From: CAMDTE01 sp964504345
Lineage (GTDB): Bacteria > Bacteroidota > Bacteroidia > Flavobacteriales > Schleiferiaceae
Assembly: GCA_964504345.1 (NCBI GenBank)
Contig: CAZDDX010000015.1
Location: 1-20,677 of the forward strand
Length of the DNA stretch: 20,677 bases
Reading direction: 5' to 3'
How positions within the stretch are numbered: position 1 is the first letter of the stretch; the number at the start of each line of letters is the position of its first letter. This document shows positions 18,283 to 20,677 of the stretch, in pieces. Made by a program: the position numbers and the translations under genes. The notes under the pieces are model-generated. The model worked only from the letters and a program-made list of their open reading frames with translations. It did not search any database and was not told the DNA's origin.

Positions 18283-20677
18283 ATGAAAAAGTCGTATTTG
18301 TTTTTATTCGCCCTGATCCTTTCAACCACTGTATGGGCGCAAAGCCCATTGAAAATCAGCTATCAAGCTGTAATCAGGAACAGCACCGGTGTCTTGGTTA
18401 CCAATACTGCTGTTGGTTTGAAAATTAGCATTTTACAAGGTTCAGTGACAGGGACTTCTGCCTATGTAGAAACGCAAACTCCGGTGGCAAACATCAACGG
18501 ATTGGTAAGTTTAGAGATAGGCGCGGGAACAGTTGTTTATGGCGATTTATCAACTATTGATTGGTCTGCTGGTCCTTATTTTATAAAGACGGAAACAGAC
18601 CCGAATGGCGGCACTGTTTACAGTATAACCGGTATGAATCAGATGCTCAGCGTGCCCTACGCTTTGTACGCTTCTACGTCAGGAAACAATACCCCTGGTC
18701 CCCAAGGTCCTACAGGTTTGACAGGTCCAGTCGGACCCATCGGACCCGCAGGCGCAATTGGCGCAACAGGACCGCAAGGGCCTATTGGGTCAACCGGTGC
18801 AACAGGTTCTATGGGAGCCACGGGCGCTACTGGCCCACAAGGACCATTAGGATCAACCGGCGCCATTGGCCTTCAGGGCCCGATCGGTTTAACAGGAGCA
18901 GCTGGCCCACAGGGCCCAGCTGGTGCTGACGGTGCAACTGGTTCACAAGGCACAATCGGTTTAACAGGCCCAGCTGGTGCAACTGGTACGCAAGGTTTAA
19001 CAGGACCAACTGGAACTACTGGTGCAACTGGCCCACAAGGTGCAACCGGCTTACAAGGGTTAACGGGCGCAGCTGGTGCACAAGGCCCTCAAGGTTTAAC
19101 AGGTGCAGCTGGTCTTGATGGAGCAGCTGGTGCAACTGGCCCACAAGGATTAACAGGAGCAGCAGGTGCTGACGGAGCTACTGGCCCACAAGGTCCACTA
19201 GGTTTAACAGGTTCAATCGGAACGACTGGTGCAACTGGTCCACAAGGATTAACAGGCGCAGTAGGTGCTGCTGGGGCTGACGGAGCTATTGGCCCGCAAG
19301 GTCCAACCGGTTTAACAGGATCGACTGGAACTTCTGGCGCAACTGGCTTGCAAGGGTTAACGGGCGCAGCTGGTGCAACTGGCCCACAAGGCCCTCAAGG
19401 TTTAACAGGTGCAACCGGAACTACGGGTGCAACCGGCCCACAAGGTCTAACTGGTGCGGCTGGTCTTGATGGAGCAGCTGGCGCAACTGGCGCTCAAGGC
19501 CCAACCGGTTTAACAGGACCAACTGGAACTACTGGCGCAACCGGTCTAACAGGAGCGGCTGGTGCTGACGGTGCAATTGGTCCACAAGGCCCACAAGGAT
19601 TAACTGGAGCAGCTGGTCTTGATGGCGCAGCTGGCGCAACTGGTCCACAAGGTCCACAAGGTTTAACTGGTGCAGTTGGTCTTGACGGAGCAGCTGGTGC
19701 AACTGGCCCACAAGGCCCACAAGGTTTAACTGGCGCAGCTGGACTGGATGGAGCAGCTGGTACAACTGGCCCGCAAGGATTAACAGGAGCAAATGGTGTT
19801 GACGGAGTAGCTGGTGCAACAGGCCCGCAAGGCCCAACGGGTATAACAGGAACAGCAGGTGCTGACGGAGCTACTGGCCCACAAGGTGCAACCGGTCTAA
19901 CAGGAGCGGCTGGTGTTGACGGAGTAGCTGGAACTACTGGCGCAACTGGCCCGCAAGGCCCAACGGGTTTAACAGGAACAGCAGGTGCTGACGGAGCTAC
20001 TGGCCCACAAGGTTTAACTGGTGCAGCTGGTGTTGACGGAGTAGCTGGTGCAACAGGCCCGCAAGGCCCACAAGGTTTAACAGGTGCAACTGGAACTACT
20101 GGCGCAACTGGTCCACAAGGATTAACAGGCGCAGTAGGTGCTGCTGGGGCTGACGGAGCTATTGGCCCGCAAGGTCCAACCGGTTTAACAGGGCCAACTG
20201 GAACTACTGGTGCAACTGGCCTACAAGGATTAACTGGAGCAGCTGGTATAACTGGTCCACAAGGCCCACAAGGTTTAACAGGACCAACTGGAACTACTGG
20301 CGCAACCGGCTTACAAGGGTTAACGGGCGCAGCTGGTGCAACTGGCCCGCAAGGACCAACCGGTTTAACAGGACCAACTGGAACAACTGGCGCAACCGGC
20401 TTACAAGGGTTAACAGGTGCAGCTGGGGTAGCTGGAGCTGACGGCGCAGCTGGTGCAACTGGTCTACAAGGTCCAACGGGTCTACAAGGTCCAACCGGTT
20501 TAACAGGTGCAGCCGGTGCTGCTGGTGTAGCTGGAGCTGACGGAGCAACTGGCCCCCAAGGTCCAACCGGCTTAACAGGTCCAGCTGGAACTACTGGCGC
20601 AACAGGCTTACAAGGGTTAACAGGTGCAGCTGGTGCTGCCGGTGTCGCTGGAGCAACTGGCCCGCAAGGCGTACAAG
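18283..20677 (+). CDS. Secreted collagen-like repeat protein (partial, 3' end outside window), at least 798 aa
   Basis: A signal peptide (MKKSYLFLFALILSTTVWAQ) is followed by a head domain of about 110 residues common in Bacteroidota surface proteins: ISYQAVIRNSTGVLV, VGLKISILQGS, GLVSLEIGAG, WSAGPYFIKTETDPNGG, LSVPYALYAS. From Gly139 to the window end the frame is an unbroken Gly-X-Y repeat, about 220 triplets, built mainly from GPQ, GLT, GAA, GAT, GPT and GLD/GAD. In the visible repeat I find Asp but no Lys, Arg or Glu. Such repeats form collagen-like triple helices, here probably a surface stalk or adhesin. No stop is reached, so the full size and C-terminal domain (perhaps a sorting domain) are unknown. 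Co-transcribed with the 17804 gene. Confidence 0.9.
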   Translation, partial: MKKSYLFLFALILSTTVWAQSPLKISYQAVIRNSTGVLVTNTAVGLKISILQGSVTGTSAYVETQTPVANINGLVSLEIGAGTVVYGDLSTIDWSAGPYFIKTETDPNGGTVYSITGMNQMLSVPYALYASTSGNNTPGPQGPTGLTGPVGPIGPAGAIGATGPQGPIGSTGATGSMGATGATGPQGPLGSTGAIGLQGPIGLTGAAGPQGPAGADGATGSQGTIGLTGPAGATGTQGLTGPTGTTGATGPQGATGLQGLTGAAGAQGPQGLTGAAGLDGAAGATGPQGLTGAAGADGATGPQGPLGLTGSIGTTGATGPQGLTGAVGAAGADGAIGPQGPTGLTGSTGTSGATGLQGLTGAAGATGPQGPQGLTGATGTTGATGPQGLTGAAGLDGAAGATGAQGPTGLTGPTGTTGATGLTGAAGADGAIGPQGPQGLTGAAGLDGAAGATGPQGPQGLTGAVGLDGAAGATGPQGPQGLTGAAGLDGAAGTTGPQGLTGANGVDGVAGATGPQGPTGITGTAGADGATGPQGATGLTGAAGVDGVAGTTGATGPQGPTGLTGTAGADGATGPQGLTGAAGVDGVAGATGPQGPQGLTGATGTTGATGPQGLTGAVGAAGADGAIGPQGPTGLTGPTGTTGATGLQGLTGAAGITGPQGPQGLTGPTGTTGATGLQGLTGAAGATGPQGPTGLTGPTGTTGATGLQGLTGAAGVAGADGAAGATGLQGPTGLQGPTGLTGAAGAAGVAGADGATGPQGPTGLTGPAGTTGATGLQGLTGAAGAAGVAGATGPQGVQ
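19231..19319 (+). repeat. Exact 89-bp direct repeat, copy 1
   Basis: This block is identical base for base to 20104-20192. The offset is 873 bp, a multiple of nine, so frame and Gly-X-Y register are kept. Confidence 0.9.
20104..20192 (+). repeat. Exact 89-bp direct repeat, copy 2
   Basis: Second copy of the block at 19231-19319. The flanking sequence also codes for similar triplets but differs at synonymous and non-synonymous positions, which marks the limits of the exact match. Confidence 0.9.

Larger units (their letters stand above)
18697..20677 (+). repeat. Collagen Gly-X-Y coding repeat region
   Basis: Glycine codons recur every nine bases for at least 1981 bases, with longer units such as the codons for GPQGLTGAAGLDGAAGAT repeated many times. 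Identical synonymous codon choices in repeated blocks show recent duplication rather than slow drift. Length is likely to vary between strains, and assemblies of this region from short reads should be treated with care. Confidence 0.93.

Noticed and set aside
18561..20566. Alternative-frame and antisense open frames in the collagen region (for example 18561-18929 plus, 19529-19837 minus)
   Set aside because: They arise from the nine-base periodicity of the Gly-X-Y repeat and give low-complexity Leu/Gln or Arg/Pro strings.
18697..20677. Tandem repeats considered as a CRISPR array
   Set aside because: No constant repeat with unique spacers is present; the period is nine bases and the frame codes for Gly-X-Y throughout.

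Overview
The window looks like a chromosome segment of a Bacteroidota bacterium with fairly GC-rich core genes. The evidence is several Bacteroidota-type -7 promoter boxes (TAnnTTTG and the variant TAnnTTCG), two secreted proteins ending in type IX secretion (T9SS) type A-like sorting domains, a long collagen-like surface protein with the Bacteroidota-type head domain, and the gene families present. The carotenoid/retinal gene suggests an aquatic, light-using organism; that is inference, and no rhodopsin gene lies in the window. Species cannot be assigned.

Layout. 1-93: probable C-terminal end of an unidentified plus-strand protein. 4349-272, minus strand: a tight three-gene unit of a membrane-bound nucleotide-sugar 4,6-dehydratase (CapD/FlaA1 type) and two predicted outer-membrane proteins, the first with an Ala/Pro hexapeptide spacer. 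4350-4619: control region with a Bacteroidota promoter, a perfect 16-bp palindrome and one copy of a 34-bp element that recurs upstream of the YraN gene. 4620-9999, mostly plus strand: RsmB/NOP rRNA methyltransferase, a small minus-strand secreted sorting-domain protein, LD-carboxypeptidase, YraN-family nuclease-like protein and methionyl-tRNA synthetase. 11010-10000, minus: fatty-acid-hydroxylase/sterol-desaturase family membrane enzyme, ending directly against metG. 11228-15504, plus: M14-type zinc carboxypeptidase, a MazEF toxin-antitoxin pair with its own operator-like palindrome, a multi-pass membrane protein of unknown function, a SOUL haem-binding protein and a solitary antitoxin-like small protein.

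17499-15520, minus, is the most striking gene: one uninterrupted reading frame joining a lycopene beta-cyclase (CrtY) to a Brp/Blh beta-carotene 15,15'-dioxygenase. One polypeptide would turn lycopene into retinal, the rhodopsin chromophore. 17804-20677, plus, has visibly lower GC: a small T9SS-sorted protein and, two bases later, a secreted protein whose visible part is about 660 residues of Gly-X-Y collagen repeat; it runs off the window end and contains an exact 89-bp internal duplication.

A theme across the window is that the -7 box often lies only 4-7 bases before the start codon (4620, 6302, 6369, 7469, 7927, 11228, 15337, 17499), which predicts leaderless or nearly leaderless mRNAs. 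Start codons below were chosen with this in mind, and several differ from the longest possible frame.
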